DNA of 64,000 nt from Synechococcus sp. PROS-U-1 (GCF_014279755.1 NZ_CP047951.1:2356001-2420000), one strand, 5' to 3'. Shown: positions 45,178-57,174, numbered from the stretch's first letter. Numbers and translations are program-made. Notes: generated by a model not told the origin, from the letters alone.

Positions 45178-46311
45178 TTACTCGTCTTTATTGTAAGTAT
45201 TTATATGTGAGAGAGCCTGCTTAAGGTTGTGCAACGCCGCTCGCATATGCCAGCTCCGGAGATGCTCACGCTGATTGAAAAGCTGATCGACACACACACG
45301 CAACCAGCCGTCCGCTGAAGAGCTGCACAACCGAATGCTCTCGTGATGTGGGGCGACAAACATCGCCACGGCCAGCAAATTGGTGCCGAAACCCAGTACG
45401 GCCAAGCCAGAGTCAGCCGAGCTTTGCGACAAACGTGCTTCGAGCGATGCAATCGCCGGCAGCACCTGCACCAATCCACATGGATTTAGCGGCCTCAGCA
45501 ACGCCTCTATCAAGTCATGGTGAGCTTCGTTTTTAGGATGGGCCTGTACCTGCCATGTCGTATTAGTCGGCAATGAGTCACGCACGGCCCGTATCAGGTA
45601 AGAAGGATTTTGAATCGCTGGAGCCTGACGCCATCCAAGCGAACGCCCCATCACACGCCAGCGAAATCGCCAAGTGCGAACCTTGAGATAAGGCAGGCAC
45701 AGCAGCACCCCACACTCAGATCCCTGGGGCACTGGTTGTGCCGCCGCCAAGGCAGAACGCGAAGCCATGCACAGCTTGAGCAGACAACCCAGCCGTGCCA
45801 AATTAACAGGCTGATCCAAGGGAACAAGCGGATCCTGTCGGACCACAGCTCGCCCTTCAGAGCACCGCAATCGCTGCAGCACCCGTCGGCGTTCCCGACG
45901 GCCGGCAGGTGAATACAGGCAGGTCTCGACCCCAATCGATTCCCCCAGCTCCACCACCTCGGCAGCCTGATACTCAAGCAGCATTCGCTGCCCTTCGCGG
46001 TCGTCCAACCGCGGCAGCAGCAGCAGGCTGCACTTGAGCGGCTCGGGCCCAATCAACACGCTGTCCCCAGCGCTGAGCCGGAGCACTCCGAAGTGATCAG
46101 GGGGGATCTGAATGAACTGACATTGGTGCCCATCCTGGGCGGCGAGCTCCTGCAAAAACGGCTGGAAGGCCTTGGTCGAATGACTCAGATCGTCGCGATA
46201 GAGCGAGACAACGTGCAGCCGAGCCCCCCGGATTCCCCGCCAGCGCAGATAGGCCAGAGCCGAAAGGGTGGTGATCAGCTGGGAGGAGAGAACAACAACG
46301 CTCTGCGGCAT
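45178..46311 (-). CDS. Cyanobacterial protein, possibly polysialyltransferase-like (GT-B)
   Basis: From the ATG of MPQSVVVLSSQLITTLSALA the product has 377 residues; the frame continues open to 46782, but that part is antisense to flv1 and is Arg/Pro/Trp-rich shadow sequence. The N-terminal pattern (strand, SSQLITTLSALAYLRWRG, then LHVVSLYRDDLSHSTKAFQ) and the C-terminal GSGLAVLGFGTNLLAVAMF-type ending loosely recall the polysialyltransferase family of GT-B enzymes. This is a weak match; treat the function as unknown. It is divergent from flv1 and has core-like GC content. Confidence 0.5.
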   Translation of the reverse strand: MPQSVVVLSSQLITTLSALAYLRWRGIRGARLHVVSLYRDDLSHSTKAFQPFLQELAAQDGHQCQFIQIPPDHFGVLRLSAGDSVLIGPEPLKCSLLLLPRLDDREGQRMLLEYQAAEVVELGESIGVETCLYSPAGRRERRRVLQRLRCSEGRAVVRQDPLVPLDQPVNLARLGCLLKLCMASRSALAAAQPVPQGSECGVLLCLPYLKVRTWRFRWRVMGRSLGWRQAPAIQNPSYLIRAVRDSLPTNTTWQVQAHPKNEAHHDLIEALLRPLNPCGLVQVLPAIASLEARLSQSSADSGLAVLGFGTNLLAVAMFVAPHHESIRLCSSSADGWLRVCVDQLFNQREHLRSWHMRAALHNLKQALSHINTYNKDE

Positions 46312-46361
46312 AGATCTGCTGCTCTCATCAACAACACGCCTACATTCAACTTGCTTCGAAG

Positions 46362-48164
46362 ATGAGCGTGACCACCACTGCACCCACGCGTCGCACGATC
46401 CAACTGCCGATCGACGATGGGGTCGTTGGTCTCCGCGGTCTGAGCCCTCAACGAAACCGCTTTGAACTGGAGTACGCCCTAGAGCGGGGAAGCACCGCCA
46501 ACAGCGTGTTGTTTGAGGCCGGCGATGGTGCCCCTGCCGTGCTGGTTCACCCTCCGGGTGTGGCCTACAGCGCGGCCTTTCTTCCGGTGCTTGCAGACGC
46601 CCTGCCCAGCAGCGCCGCGCCGCTGCTGGTTGTTGTGGGACACGTGAACCCCAACCGCGTTGCCCTGCTGCGGGATCTAGCGGAGGCCTATTCCGGCTTG
46701 GAGCTGATCGTCTCCAACCCGGGCGCCAAGTTGATCGAGGAGCTGTGGAGCCAACGCAAGCCGGCCCCTCCTGGTGAGACATGCGAGCAACCTCCGCTGC
46801 CAGACCTGCCGCCTCTGCGGATCATTCGCCAAGAGCAAACGCTTCCCCTCAGCCAGCAGCGCAGCCTGATGCTGCTGCCGGCCCCAACCCCCCGCTGGCC
46901 AGGCGGGTTGCTGGCGTTCGAGGAAAGCCTCGGCCTGCTGATGAGCGACAAGTTCTTCAGTGCTCACCTCTGCACAGACAGCTGGGCCGAAAGCAACCGC
47001 AGCAGCACCGAAGAAGAGCGCCGTCATTTCTACGACTGCCTGATGGCCCCCATGGCCCGTCAGGTGGATGCCCTGGTGGAACGGCTCGAAGAGCTCGACA
47101 TCCGCACCATCGCGCCGGGCCATGGCCCCGCGATCGAAGCCAGTTGGCGCAGCTTGCTGAATGATTACCGCCGCTGGGGAGAAGGCCAGCAAAACGCCAC
47201 CCTGACGGTGGCCCTGCTGTTCGCCAGCGCCTACGGCAACACCGCAGCCATTGCCGATGCCCTGGCCCGCGGCGTCAGCCGCACCGGAATCCGGGTGAGC
47301 AGCTTGAACTGCGAATTCACACCGGCCGATGAACTGGTGAGCACCATCAAACAGGCCGACGCCGTGTTGATCGGCTCACCAACCCTGGGGGGCCATGCCC
47401 CCACGCCGATTGTTTCGGCCTTGGGAACCCTGTTGGCGGAGGGAGACCGCAACAAACCCGTGGGGGTGTTCGGCAGCTTCGGCTGGAGCGGCGAAGCAGT
47501 GGATCTGCTGGAAACCAAATTGCGGGACGGTGGCTTCAGCTTCGGCTTCGACCCGATCCGCGTGAAGTTCAGTCCGGATGCAGCTCGGGTGAAGGAGCTG
47601 GAGGAAACCGGCACCCGTTTTGCCCGCCAACTGCTGCAGAGCCAAAAACGAGCACAGCGGCGCAGTGCTGGCGGCTTGAGCGAAAGCCGCAGCGATCCAG
47701 CGGTGCTGGCCCTGGGCCGCGTGATCGGCTCGCTCTGCGTTCTCACCACACGCAAAGCTGATCTGAGCGGCGCCATGGTGGCCAGCTGGGTCAGTCAGGC
47801 GAGCTTCAGCCCTCCTGGCATCACCGTGGCCGTCGCCAAAGACCGCGCCGTGGAAGCCTTGCTGCACAAGGGCGATCGCTTCGCCTTGAACGTTTTGGCA
47901 GAAGGTCGCGAAACAGCAGCGATGAAGCAGTTCCTGCAACCGTTTGAACCCGGTGCCGATCGCTTTGCAGGCCTGGAGCTCGACGCAAGCCCCGCCGACC
48001 AGCCGTTGCTGCCGGATGCGCTCGCCTGGCTGGACGGCAAGGTGAGCCAGCGGATGGAATGCGGCGACCACTGGCTGATCTATGCCGAAGTGGATCACGG
48101 TGGGGTACTGGATGCCGAGGGCAGCACCGCGGTGCACCAGCGGCGCAGCGGCGCCAACTACTGA
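46362..48164 (+). CDS. flv1: Flavodiiron protein, Flv1-type (diiron ligands replaced)
   Basis: This 600-residue protein has the same three-domain plan as flv3: beta-lactamase-like domain, flavodoxin (LLFASAYGNTAAIADALARG) and flavin reductase (MVASWVSQASFSPPG). The HxExDH ligand motif is replaced by GHVNPNR at residues 93-99 (Glu to Asn, Asp to Asn, His to Arg), the hallmark of the Flv1/Flv2 class, which partners a metal-competent Flv3/Flv4. With Flv3 at 37,633 it should form the O2-reducing heteromer. A perfect hairpin and a rubrerythrin gene follow. Confidence 0.92.
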   Translation: MSVTTTAPTRRTIQLPIDDGVVGLRGLSPQRNRFELEYALERGSTANSVLFEAGDGAPAVLVHPPGVAYSAAFLPVLADALPSSAAPLLVVVGHVNPNRVALLRDLAEAYSGLELIVSNPGAKLIEELWSQRKPAPPGETCEQPPLPDLPPLRIIRQEQTLPLSQQRSLMLLPAPTPRWPGGLLAFEESLGLLMSDKFFSAHLCTDSWAESNRSSTEEERRHFYDCLMAPMARQVDALVERLEELDIRTIAPGHGPAIEASWRSLLNDYRRWGEGQQNATLTVALLFASAYGNTAAIADALARGVSRTGIRVSSLNCEFTPADELVSTIKQADAVLIGSPTLGGHAPTPIVSALGTLLAEGDRNKPVGVFGSFGWSGEAVDLLETKLRDGGFSFGFDPIRVKFSPDAARVKELEETGTRFARQLLQSQKRAQRRSAGGLSESRSDPAVLALGRVIGSLCVLTTRKADLSGAMVASWVSQASFSPPGITVAVAKDRAVEALLHKGDRFALNVLAEGRETAAMKQFLQPFEPGADRFAGLELDASPADQPLLPDALAWLDGKVSQRMECGDHWLIYAEVDHGGVLDAEGSTAVHQRRSGANY

Positions 48165-48179
48165 GCCGGCAACCCGTAC

Positions 48180-48216
48180 CTACGCCTAACTCATACTCGG
48201 TATGAGTTAGGCGTAG
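48180..48216. promoter_or_regulatory. Perfect 17-bp inverted repeat between flv1 and rubrerythrin genes
   Basis: The right arm GTATGAGTTAGGCGTAG (48200-48216) is the exact reverse complement of 48180-48196, with the 3-nt loop TCG. It starts 15 bp after the flv1 stop and ends 26 bp before the rubrerythrin ATG. There is no T-run, so it is not a standard terminator; it could be an operator, an mRNA-stabilising or attenuating hairpin, or a small mobile repeat. Confidence 0.6.
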
Positions 48217-48242
48217 TCTGATGTGACGATCGCTTCTCCAAG

Positions 48243-48956
48243 ATGGACCTCTCCAAGCCATCCACCCACGCCAATCTCGAAGCCGCCTTCGGCGGCGAGA
48301 GCATGGCCAACCGCAAATATCTGTTTTTTGCGGATGTGGCCAAACAACTGGGTCACAAAGACCTGGCCAAGTTGTTTCAAGACACCGCAGCCCAAGAGAC
48401 AGAGCACGCCTTTGCACACTTCCGGCTGCTGCACCCTGAGCTGGTGGCCAGCAATCCTGACCAACTCAGCGACGGCGAGAAACAGGCCATGCTGAGCCGC
48501 TGCCTGGAACTGGCCATTGGAGGTGAGACCTACGAATACACAACGATGTATCCAGAGTTCGCCGCCCAGGCCAAGCAAGACCGGGATAGCGGAGCCGAGG
48601 CGGAATTCGCTGATCAAAGCAGCGAATCCAAGGAACATGCCGGCATCTTCCGAACCGCCGCCAAAAACTTCGGCCTGCTGACCCCGATTGAACAGCATCA
48701 CGCCGAAACCTATGGGGTCGCCCTTGAGGCACTGCAAGGCCAAGGGACAGCAGGCCAGGCCGATCAACCCATCCCGGGCAAATGGATCTGCAAGGTGTGC
48801 TCGGTGATCTACGACCCCGCCGAGGGAGATCCGGATTCCGGCATCGCCGCAGGCACCCCCTTCGAAACGATTCCGGACGATTGGCAGTGCCCGATCTGCG
48901 GCGTGCGCAAAGCCAGCTTCGTTCCCTACCGCGAAGCGGAGTTGAAATCAGCCTGA
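48243..48956 (+). CDS. Rubrerythrin (ferritin-like diiron domain plus rubredoxin)
   Basis: This 237-residue protein has a four-helix diiron domain at about residues 1-175 (Glu ligands in [46 protein letters not shown]) and a C-terminal rubredoxin-like domain at about 180-230 with two Cys pairs, [12 protein letters not shown] and [11 protein letters not shown]. Rubrerythrins reduce hydrogen peroxide. Position right after flv1 suits an oxygen/peroxide-handling role. The 3' end overlaps the convergent HxlR gene by 31 bp. Confidence 0.93.
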   Translation: MDLSKPSTHANLEAAFGGESMANRKYLFFADVAKQLGHKDLAKLFQDTAAQETEHAFAHFRLLHPELVASNPDQLSDGEKQAMLSRCLELAIGGETYEYTTMYPEFAAQAKQDRDSGAEAEFADQSSESKEHAGIFRTAAKNFGLLTPIEQHHAETYGVALEALQGQGTAGQADQPIPGKWICKVCSVIYDPAEGDPDSGIAAGTPFETIPDDWQCPICGVRKASFVPYREAELKSA

Positions 48957-49279
48957 CGCTCTCCCCAAGCGTGAAGGCCATCCAGCACGGGCAACAACGC
49001 AACTCCCAGGTCCGTCAGCGCGTATTCCACGCGCGGCGGAACCTCGGGATGCACGGTGCGATGGACCACACCATCCGTCTCCAGATCGCGCAACTGAGCG
49101 GTCAACACTTTCTGGCTCACCCCCTCCAGAGCCCGCTGAAGATCTGAAAAACGGCGAATGCCGTCCACAAGCTCACGCAAGATCAGCAATTTCCAGCGCC
49201 CCTGAATCACCTTCAAGGCCAGCTCGGCCATGCAAGCGCCCTGATCTTGCCCACCCTGAAAACCCTTCTGATCGTCCAA
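48926..49279 (-). CDS. HxlR-family (winged-helix) regulator
   Basis: This 117-residue DNA-binding regulator has the HxlR core: a cysteine in [18 protein letters not shown] (the position often used as thiol sensor in this family), [20 protein letters not shown], the recognition region [21 protein letters not shown] and the wing [13 protein letters not shown]. HxlR proteins commonly sense quinones, aldehydes or oxidants and control nearby oxidoreductases. A TTG at 49279 is used as start so the cysteine is included; an ATG at 49231 would keep the Cys out. It is divergent from the FMN reductase gene. Confidence 0.9.
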   Translation of the reverse strand: MDDQKGFQGGQDQGACMAELALKVIQGRWKLLILRELVDGIRRFSDLQRALEGVSQKVLTAQLRDLETDGVVHRTVHPEVPPRVEYALTDLGVALLPVLDGLHAWGERQADFNSASR

Positions 49280-49302
49280 AGGTCACCCGAAGGTCACTGA
49301 CC
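49279..49302. promoter_or_regulatory. Candidate HxlR operator: direct repeats plus palindrome
   Basis: AAGGTCAC occurs at 49279-49286 and again at 49290-49297, an 11-bp spacing of about one helical turn, and GGTCACTGACC at 49292-49302 is a palindrome. The site sits at the start of hxlR in the divergent gap to the FMN reductase gene, a usual place for autoregulation. Binding is inference. Confidence 0.4.
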
Positions 49303-49370
49303 CACTTTGACGTGCGGTGTTGTGAAAACAGGCGAGAACTTGCACGATTCAATCAAGAGCCGAATCTTCC

Positions 49371-49886
49371 ATGCCCTCTGATCTCATCGTTCTGACAGCG
49401 AGCAATGGCGAAAACCTGAAGCTGGCTGAACGCTTCATGAAGGCCGCAGCGGCTCAGAACGCCACCGCCGAACTGATCGATCTCACGCAGCTCGACCTGC
49501 CTCTGTTCACTCCAAGAGTGAAGGCAGCGGGAGCGGGCCCTGATCTTGAGACTCTGCACGACAAGCTGCACCAAACACCGCGCTGGGTGATCTGCGCACC
49601 GGAATACAACGGCTCCATTCCGCCATCCCTCACCAATGCCATTGCCTGGCTCTCAGTGACGGGAGACGACTTCCGGGCCCTCTTCAACGGACGACCGATC
49701 GCGATGGCCACCTTCTCCGGCGGTGGCGGCATGGAACTGCTCCTGTCTCTTCGCATCCAACTCACCCACCTCGGGGCCCAAGTCGTTGGACGTCAACTGC
49801 TGAGCAACAACGCCAAACCACCGCAAGACGACACCATCAGCGACCTGGTTCAGCGGCTTCTGCAAATGTCACCGCTCGCGCTCTAA
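49371..49886 (+). CDS. NAD(P)H-dependent FMN reductase
   Basis: This 171-residue flavodoxin-fold protein of the NADPH_FMN_red family has VLTASNGENLKLAERF as the phosphate-binding loop, LPLFTPRV, and the conserved ICAPEYNGSIPPSLTNAIAW, which holds the isoalloxazine ring. Members reduce quinones, azo dyes or chromate, or supply reduced flavin. It is divergent from hxlR, its likely regulator, and followed by a pirin gene 41 bp later. Confidence 0.9.
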   Translation: MPSDLIVLTASNGENLKLAERFMKAAAAQNATAELIDLTQLDLPLFTPRVKAAGAGPDLETLHDKLHQTPRWVICAPEYNGSIPPSLTNAIAWLSVTGDDFRALFNGRPIAMATFSGGGGMELLLSLRIQLTHLGAQVVGRQLLSNNAKPPQDDTISDLVQRLLQMSPLAL

Positions 49887-49909
49887 GTCGACCTCCAACC
49901 ATCGGTTCT

Positions 49910-49919
49910 CCCCCCCCCC
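49910..49919 (+). repeat. Run of ten C residues just upstream of the pirin gene
   Basis: A homopolymer C tract ends 8 bp before the pirin ATG. Such tracts can vary in length by slippage; here it lies in the untranslated leader, so it could alter spacing for ribosome binding but not the frame. Confidence 0.6.
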
Positions 49920-49927
49920 AACAACCC

Positions 49928-50668
49928 ATGTCAGCAGCACCATCCATCAGCACTCCTGCAGCCGTGATGCGCCCGGCTGCCGAGCGCTTTCACAGCCAAC
50001 TCGACTGGCTCGATTCCTGGCACAGCTTTTCATTCGGCAGCCATCAGGATCCGAACTGGATGGGCTTCGGGCCCTTGCGGGTGATCAACGACGACACCAT
50101 CGCTGCTGGCCAGGGTTTCGGCATGCACCCCCACCGCGATATGGAAATCATCACCGTGATGGTGGACGGGGACCTGACCCATGCCGACTCCATGGGCAAC
50201 AGCGAGGTCCTGCGCGCCGGCGAAGTGCAACGGATGAGTGCCGGAACGGGCATCGTGCACAGCGAAATGAACCAAACCAACGCTCCATGCAGGCTGCTGC
50301 AGATCTGGATTGAGCCAGCCCAGCTGGGCATCCAACCCGCTTATGAACAAAAGCCCTTCGCGATCAGCGAAAGCTGGACGCCACTGATTGAGCCCAGCGC
50401 ATCCGGCGAGGCGATGGCCATCGCACGTCCCCTCCGCCTCTGGCGTGCCCAGCCGCAACGACAGCAGCAGTTGCCCTTGCCAACAGCCGAAGAGCGGTTG
50501 CTGTGGATTCAGGTGATTGATGGGGAGCTGCGCTTGCAAAGCGATGGCACAAGACAGCAGGTGCTGCGGCGCGGCGACGGGCTTGGACTGGTCCAAGACA
50601 CGACAACATCACGTGAGCTGATCGGAATCAGCGACACCGCTGACGTCCTGCTCTTCGCCATGGCCTAA
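49928..50668 (+). CDS. Pirin-family protein (YhhW-like)
   Basis: This 246-residue bicupin has the pirin metal-binding histidines: GFGMHPHRDMEIITVMVDG in the N-terminal cupin and GTGIVHSEMNQT further on (His, His, His, Glu). Close relatives such as E. coli YhhW have quercetin dioxygenase activity; the physiological substrate is unclear. Co-orientation and close spacing with the FMN reductase suggest one transcript under the HxlR regulator. Confidence 0.92.
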   Translation: MSAAPSISTPAAVMRPAAERFHSQLDWLDSWHSFSFGSHQDPNWMGFGPLRVINDDTIAAGQGFGMHPHRDMEIITVMVDGDLTHADSMGNSEVLRAGEVQRMSAGTGIVHSEMNQTNAPCRLLQIWIEPAQLGIQPAYEQKPFAISESWTPLIEPSASGEAMAIARPLRLWRAQPQRQQQLPLPTAEERLLWIQVIDGELRLQSDGTRQQVLRRGDGLGLVQDTTTSRELIGISDTADVLLFAMA

Positions 50669-50906
50669 GACACCATCTGTAGTGGGGAGGGCATAGGGCC
50701 CGACCCCGCTGTAGCGATGCACACACCCCATTAAAAGAGCCTCCAGAGAGGTTCCTGCATCAGGGCAGTGAGCAGTTTCAATCTCGCAATCTCATCTCAG
50801 TTTGATCACCTGAACAAAGCAATCCGAAAGAGATTCGGTGCAAGCGCGAGACACCAGATCTTGTGCCCTGAAATAACGGGGTCACTTTCAAACAATCCCT
50901 TGAGCG

Positions 50907-51113
50907 ATGGGATTCATGAACGGTCATGAGACCGCGGTGCGTTACCGCGGGTTCCTTCTGATGCCTCAAACCAATCGAAGCTGGTTGGTGCGACCTGAAC
51001 GCAGTCCGATGCGGCTTCTGCCGTTCCGCACACCGACCTGCTCATTGGCCGACGTCAAAGCCCTTGTGGACTGGCGTCTTTCGCAGGAAGCATCAGAAAT
51101 CGGAGTGGCCTGA
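50907..51113 (+). CDS. Small conserved-looking protein, unknown
   Basis: A 68-residue product with a compact pattern: VRYRGFLLMPQTNRSWLVRPERSPMRLLPF followed by a helix (SLADVKALVDWRLSQEA), read here in pieces as a small beta-sheet then helix. This arrangement is common in short picocyanobacterial proteins of unknown role. The start could be either of the first two Met codons. About 240 bp upstream of it carry no gene I can recognise. Confidence 0.55.
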   Translation: MGFMNGHETAVRYRGFLLMPQTNRSWLVRPERSPMRLLPFRTPTCSLADVKALVDWRLSQEASEIGVA

Positions 51114-51115
51114 AT

Positions 51116-51385
51116 TCAGGCGGCTGCCGGTGGTGGGGTGGGATCGCCCACCGGTTGAAGAGGAATGACCAGGGTGGCCCAGTGATCGGGCCGCTCAGGG
51201 CGAGTACGACGGGAACGGCGGGTGCCGAACGGAACCCGAATTACATTCGTCCCTTCAATCGACAAAGTATGACCACGATTGAAGGCCGACTCGAGACCGT
51301 CCGGAAGATGAGGAAGGGCAGGCCCTTCAACGCTAGTGAGTGCAGATTTCTTGATGTTGTCCCGATCCATGGTGTCCCCCGACAT
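51116..51385 (-). CDS. Hypothetical 89-residue protein
   Basis: The product starts MSGDTMDRDNIKKSALTSVE and has a beta-patterned middle (HTLSIEGTNVIRVPFGTRRS), an Arg-rich stretch and a C-terminal strand WATLVIPLQPVG. No family was recognised. It is convergent with the 68-residue gene, ending 2 bp from it, and has core-like composition, which argues for a real but unknown gene. Confidence 0.45.
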   Translation of the reverse strand: MSGDTMDRDNIKKSALTSVEGPALPHLPDGLESAFNRGHTLSIEGTNVIRVPFGTRRSRRTRPERPDHWATLVIPLQPVGDPTPPPAAA

Positions 51386-51497
51386 ACGAATCAGTTGTCG
51401 ATCAGTTTGGCCGAACCCGCAAGGGCGATGAACGGAATCAAACCAATTTTTCCACTTTCAGTGAAAATTTACACGCTCACCCCCCTGCACCAGGGCT

Positions 51498-54368
<2,871 letters not shown>

Positions 54369-54424
54369 CGTCTGAAGCAGCGGCTCACAGGGGAGATCGT
54401 AAGAGCCGCATCCCGCCCTTGAGG

Positions 54425-54814
54425 TCAGCCGGCGTTGACCTTGGCGCTGTAGGCCTCCGCGGTCATCAGGCTCTCGAGCTCAGAGGGATCCGCCGGTCGC
54501 AGCACCAGCAGCCAGCCCTCGCCATGGGGATCGTTCTGCAGTTCCTCCGGACTGGCCAGCACCGCTTCATTGCGTTGCACCACCTCACCGGCAATGGGCG
54601 CGTACATGTCTTCGACGGCCTTCACCGATTCCACCGATCCGAAGCTGGTGCCCTTCGCCAGGTTGGAGCCCACGTCCGGCAGATCGACAAACACGATGTC
54701 GCCCAGTTGATCAACGGCGAAGGCGCTAATGCCCACCCTCACCAGCTCGCCATCGGCGTTGGCGTATTCGTGGCTGTCGGCGAAGCGGAAAGAGGCGGGG
54801 AACTCAAACGCCAT
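54425..54814 (-). CDS. gcvH: Glycine cleavage system H protein
   Basis: The 129-residue lipoyl carrier shuttles the aminomethyl group between GcvP, GcvT and the lipoamide dehydrogenase. The lipoylated lysine is in [17 protein letters not shown], in the usual hairpin. It lies directly upstream of gcvP in an apparent operon; gcvT is not in this window. Confidence 0.97.
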   Translation of the reverse strand: MAFEFPASFRFADSHEYANADGELVRVGISAFAVDQLGDIVFVDLPDVGSNLAKGTSFGSVESVKAVEDMYAPIAGEVVQRNEAVLASPEELQNDPHGEGWLLVLRPADPSELESLMTAEAYSAKVNAG

Positions 54815-54824
54815 CGACGCAGTT

Positions 54825-56105
54825 TCAGGTTTCCCCAGTTTGCGGGAGATTGATCAGGCCTGCCGCATTCAGGTCACACAATGCACGGGACAAAGCCAGG
54901 CGGATGTGAGCCCGATGGGTGCCGCCCTGCACATAGAGGTTGAAGGGTTCCCGCAGCGGCGCATCCGCCGAAAATTCACTGGTGGAGCCGTCGATGAACG
55001 TCCCTCCTGCCATCACCAGATCAGAGGCATAGCCAGGCATCGAGGCAGGAACCGGATCGAGATAAGCACCAACCGGTGACATGGCCTGGAACGCTCGACA
55101 CACGACTTTGAGGGCTTCCGGACTGCCCAGCCGAACCGCCTGAATCAAATCGCTGCGCACCGCGCCCGGCCTCGGGTTCACAGGGAACCCCAGCCGCTCG
55201 AACACTCCCGCCACAAGGTCCGCACCGATCAAGGCCTCCGACACCATCTGCGGCGCCAGGAACAGCCCCTGCAGCACCAGCCGCTGCAGGTCAAATCCTG
55301 TGCCGCCCTCACTGCCGATCCCCGGAGCCGTGAGCCTGCAGCAGGCCTGCTCAACAAGATCTGCCCGGCCAGCGATGTACCCGCCGGTGGGAGCAATGGT
55401 GCCGCCGAGGTTCTTGATCAAGGAACCAGCGATGAGATCCGCCCCAACAGCCGTTGGCTCCTGCTCCTCCACCAACTCTCCGTAACAGTTGTCGACAAAG
55501 ACCACGCAGTTCGGCTGGCGCGCATGGATGCGGTCACACAGCCCTGCGATCTGATCAACCGTGACCGAGGGACGCCAGCTGTAACCACAACTGCGCTGGA
55601 TCAGCACCATCCGACAGGGCTGCTCCAAGACCTGGCTTAACGCCACCTCGTCCACGACCCCGTCGGGCTGCAGGTCGATTTCGTCGTATGAGACCCCGAA
55701 CTCCGCCAGGGAGCCCTGGCCCTGACCGCGAAGACCGATCACCTCTTCCAAGGTGTCGTAGGGGCGCCCAGTAATCGACAACAGACGATCACCGGGCCTC
55801 AGCACCCCAAACAACGCTGCCGCAATCGCATGGGTGCCGCTCACAAATTGCAGGCGCACTGCCGCAGCTTCGGCCCCCAGGACCCGGGCAAAGACCCGAT
55901 CCACCACCTCACGCCCTTGGTCACCATGGCCATAACCAGTGAGCGAAGCAAAGTGCTGAGGGCCCACACGCTCTGCCGACAGCGCATCGAGGATCCGTTG
56001 CAAACGGAGCTCCACGGACGCGGTCCTCGCTGCGGCAAGTTCAGCCTGATCCCTCGCCACCACTTCGATCAGATGATTTGCAGTTGCACCAATCACCCGT
56101 TGCAT
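54825..56105 (-). CDS. Aluminium-resistance / methionine gamma-lyase-like PLP protein
   Basis: This 426-residue fold-type I PLP protein belongs to the group annotated as aluminium resistance protein or methionine gamma-lyase family. Signatures: SLTGYGHGDQGREVVDRVFA, VRLQFVSGTHAIAAALFGVL, CVVFVDNCYGELVEEQEP (PLP-binding Asp) and the Schiff-base lysine in GSLIKNLGGTIAPTGGYIAG. The reaction in cyanobacteria has not been established. It ends 10 bp before gcvH and is probably in the same transcript. Confidence 0.85.
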   Translation of the reverse strand: MQRVIGATANHLIEVVARDQAELAAARTASVELRLQRILDALSAERVGPQHFASLTGYGHGDQGREVVDRVFARVLGAEAAAVRLQFVSGTHAIAAALFGVLRPGDRLLSITGRPYDTLEEVIGLRGQGQGSLAEFGVSYDEIDLQPDGVVDEVALSQVLEQPCRMVLIQRSCGYSWRPSVTVDQIAGLCDRIHARQPNCVVFVDNCYGELVEEQEPTAVGADLIAGSLIKNLGGTIAPTGGYIAGRADLVEQACCRLTAPGIGSEGGTGFDLQRLVLQGLFLAPQMVSEALIGADLVAGVFERLGFPVNPRPGAVRSDLIQAVRLGSPEALKVVCRAFQAMSPVGAYLDPVPASMPGYASDLVMAGGTFIDGSTSEFSADAPLREPFNLYVQGGTHRAHIRLALSRALCDLNAAGLINLPQTGET

Positions 56106-56262
56106 TGCTGAGTCCTTGCCTTCATAGGTCCTGGCCGACGCCGGTCTTCCGAACGCGCATGTCTCTGCAATGCGTGAACTCCTTTAGATTTCTGTCATTA
56201 ACGGCACCATCCGCTCCAAGGTTTCCCTGTCTGAGCGGCTTGTCAATTTCAGGAGAATCCGA

Positions 56263-57174
56263 TTGGTTTCCTCGCAAACAGCTGACACCCGTGAGCTTCG
56301 CCAGCGGGCAGCGGTGATGGCACGGCGTGAGCCTCTGCCCGCCCGTCAGCGAAAACTGAAGATGGGTACCACCAGTTTCATGCTGGTGATGCACGTGCTC
56401 GCCACCGTGGCGCTGCTCCCGCGCTTCTGGAGCTGGCAGGGCGTTGTGGCCTTCGGCGTTCTCTATTGGATGACCGTTTTGGGCGTCACCCTGGGCCTGC
56501 ACCGTCTGGTGGCGCACCGCAGCATGGTGGTGCCGGTGTGGGTTGAGCGCATCCTGGTGCTGATGGGCACCCTCGCCTGCCAGAGCGGCCCGATCGAATG
56601 GGTGGGTCTGCATCGCCATCACCATCGCTTTTCGGATCAGCCGACTGATCACCATGACGCCGGGCGCGGACTTTGGTGGAGCCACAGCGAGTGGATGCTG
56701 CATGACATCCCTGCACTGAAGGAATTGGACCGCTACGCCGGCGACCTTCAATGCGATCCGTTTTATCGCTGGCTTGATCGCTGGTTCCTACTCCTACAAA
56801 TCCCCCTGGGACTGGGCCTGTACTGGTTTGGTGAAGCTGCACAAGTGCATGGCGGCGGCCTTGGCTTGGTCCTGTGGGCCATCCCACTGCGCCTCGTGGT
56901 CGTCTATCACGTGACTTGGCTGGTGAACTCCGCCACCCACGCCTTCGGATACCGCAACTTCGACTGCCCTGACCTGTCCCGCAACTGCTGGTGGGTTGCT
57001 TTGCTCTCCTTCGGAGAGGGCTGGCACAACAACCACCACGCTCATCCGGCGAGCGCTCGTCACGGTCTGCGCTGGTTTGAATTCGATTTCACCTGGCAAC
57101 ACGTGCGGCTGCTCAAGCGCCTTGGCCTGGCAAGCAGGGTTCGCACTGCTCGATACGTTCCTGGAAATTCATAA
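56263..57174 (+). CDS. Acyl-lipid/acyl-CoA desaturase (Delta9 DesC-type)
   Basis: This 303-residue membrane di-iron enzyme introduces a double bond in fatty acyl chains. The three His boxes are GLHRLVAHRS, HRHHHRFSD and GEGWHNNHHAHP, as in the stearoyl desaturase group; membrane helices include FMLVMHVLATVALLP and VVAFGVLYWMTVLGVTLG. A TTG start at 56263 has a good ribosome-binding site (CAGGAG about 8 bp upstream). A strong terminator follows. Confidence 0.93.
   Translation: MVSSQTADTRELRQRAAVMARREPLPARQRKLKMGTTSFMLVMHVLATVALLPRFWSWQGVVAFGVLYWMTVLGVTLGLHRLVAHRSMVVPVWVERILVLMGTLACQSGPIEWVGLHRHHHRFSDQPTDHHDAGRGLWWSHSEWMLHDIPALKELDRYAGDLQCDPFYRWLDRWFLLLQIPLGLGLYWFGEAAQVHGGGLGLVLWAIPLRLVVVYHVTWLVNSATHAFGYRNFDCPDLSRNCWWVALLSFGEGWHNNHHAHPASARHGLRWFEFDFTWQHVRLLKRLGLASRVRTARYVPGNS

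Noticed and set aside
46312-46782. N-terminal extension of the 45,178 gene into flv1
   Set aside because: The extension is antisense to flv1 and reads as Arg/Pro/Trp-rich shadow sequence; an ATG at 46311 is a better start.
49871-51497. Looked for a riboswitch or small RNA in the gaps around pirin and the two small genes
   Set aside because: No glycine, cobalamin or Yfr-type consensus could be recognised; the glycine genes start on the far side, near 56 kb.
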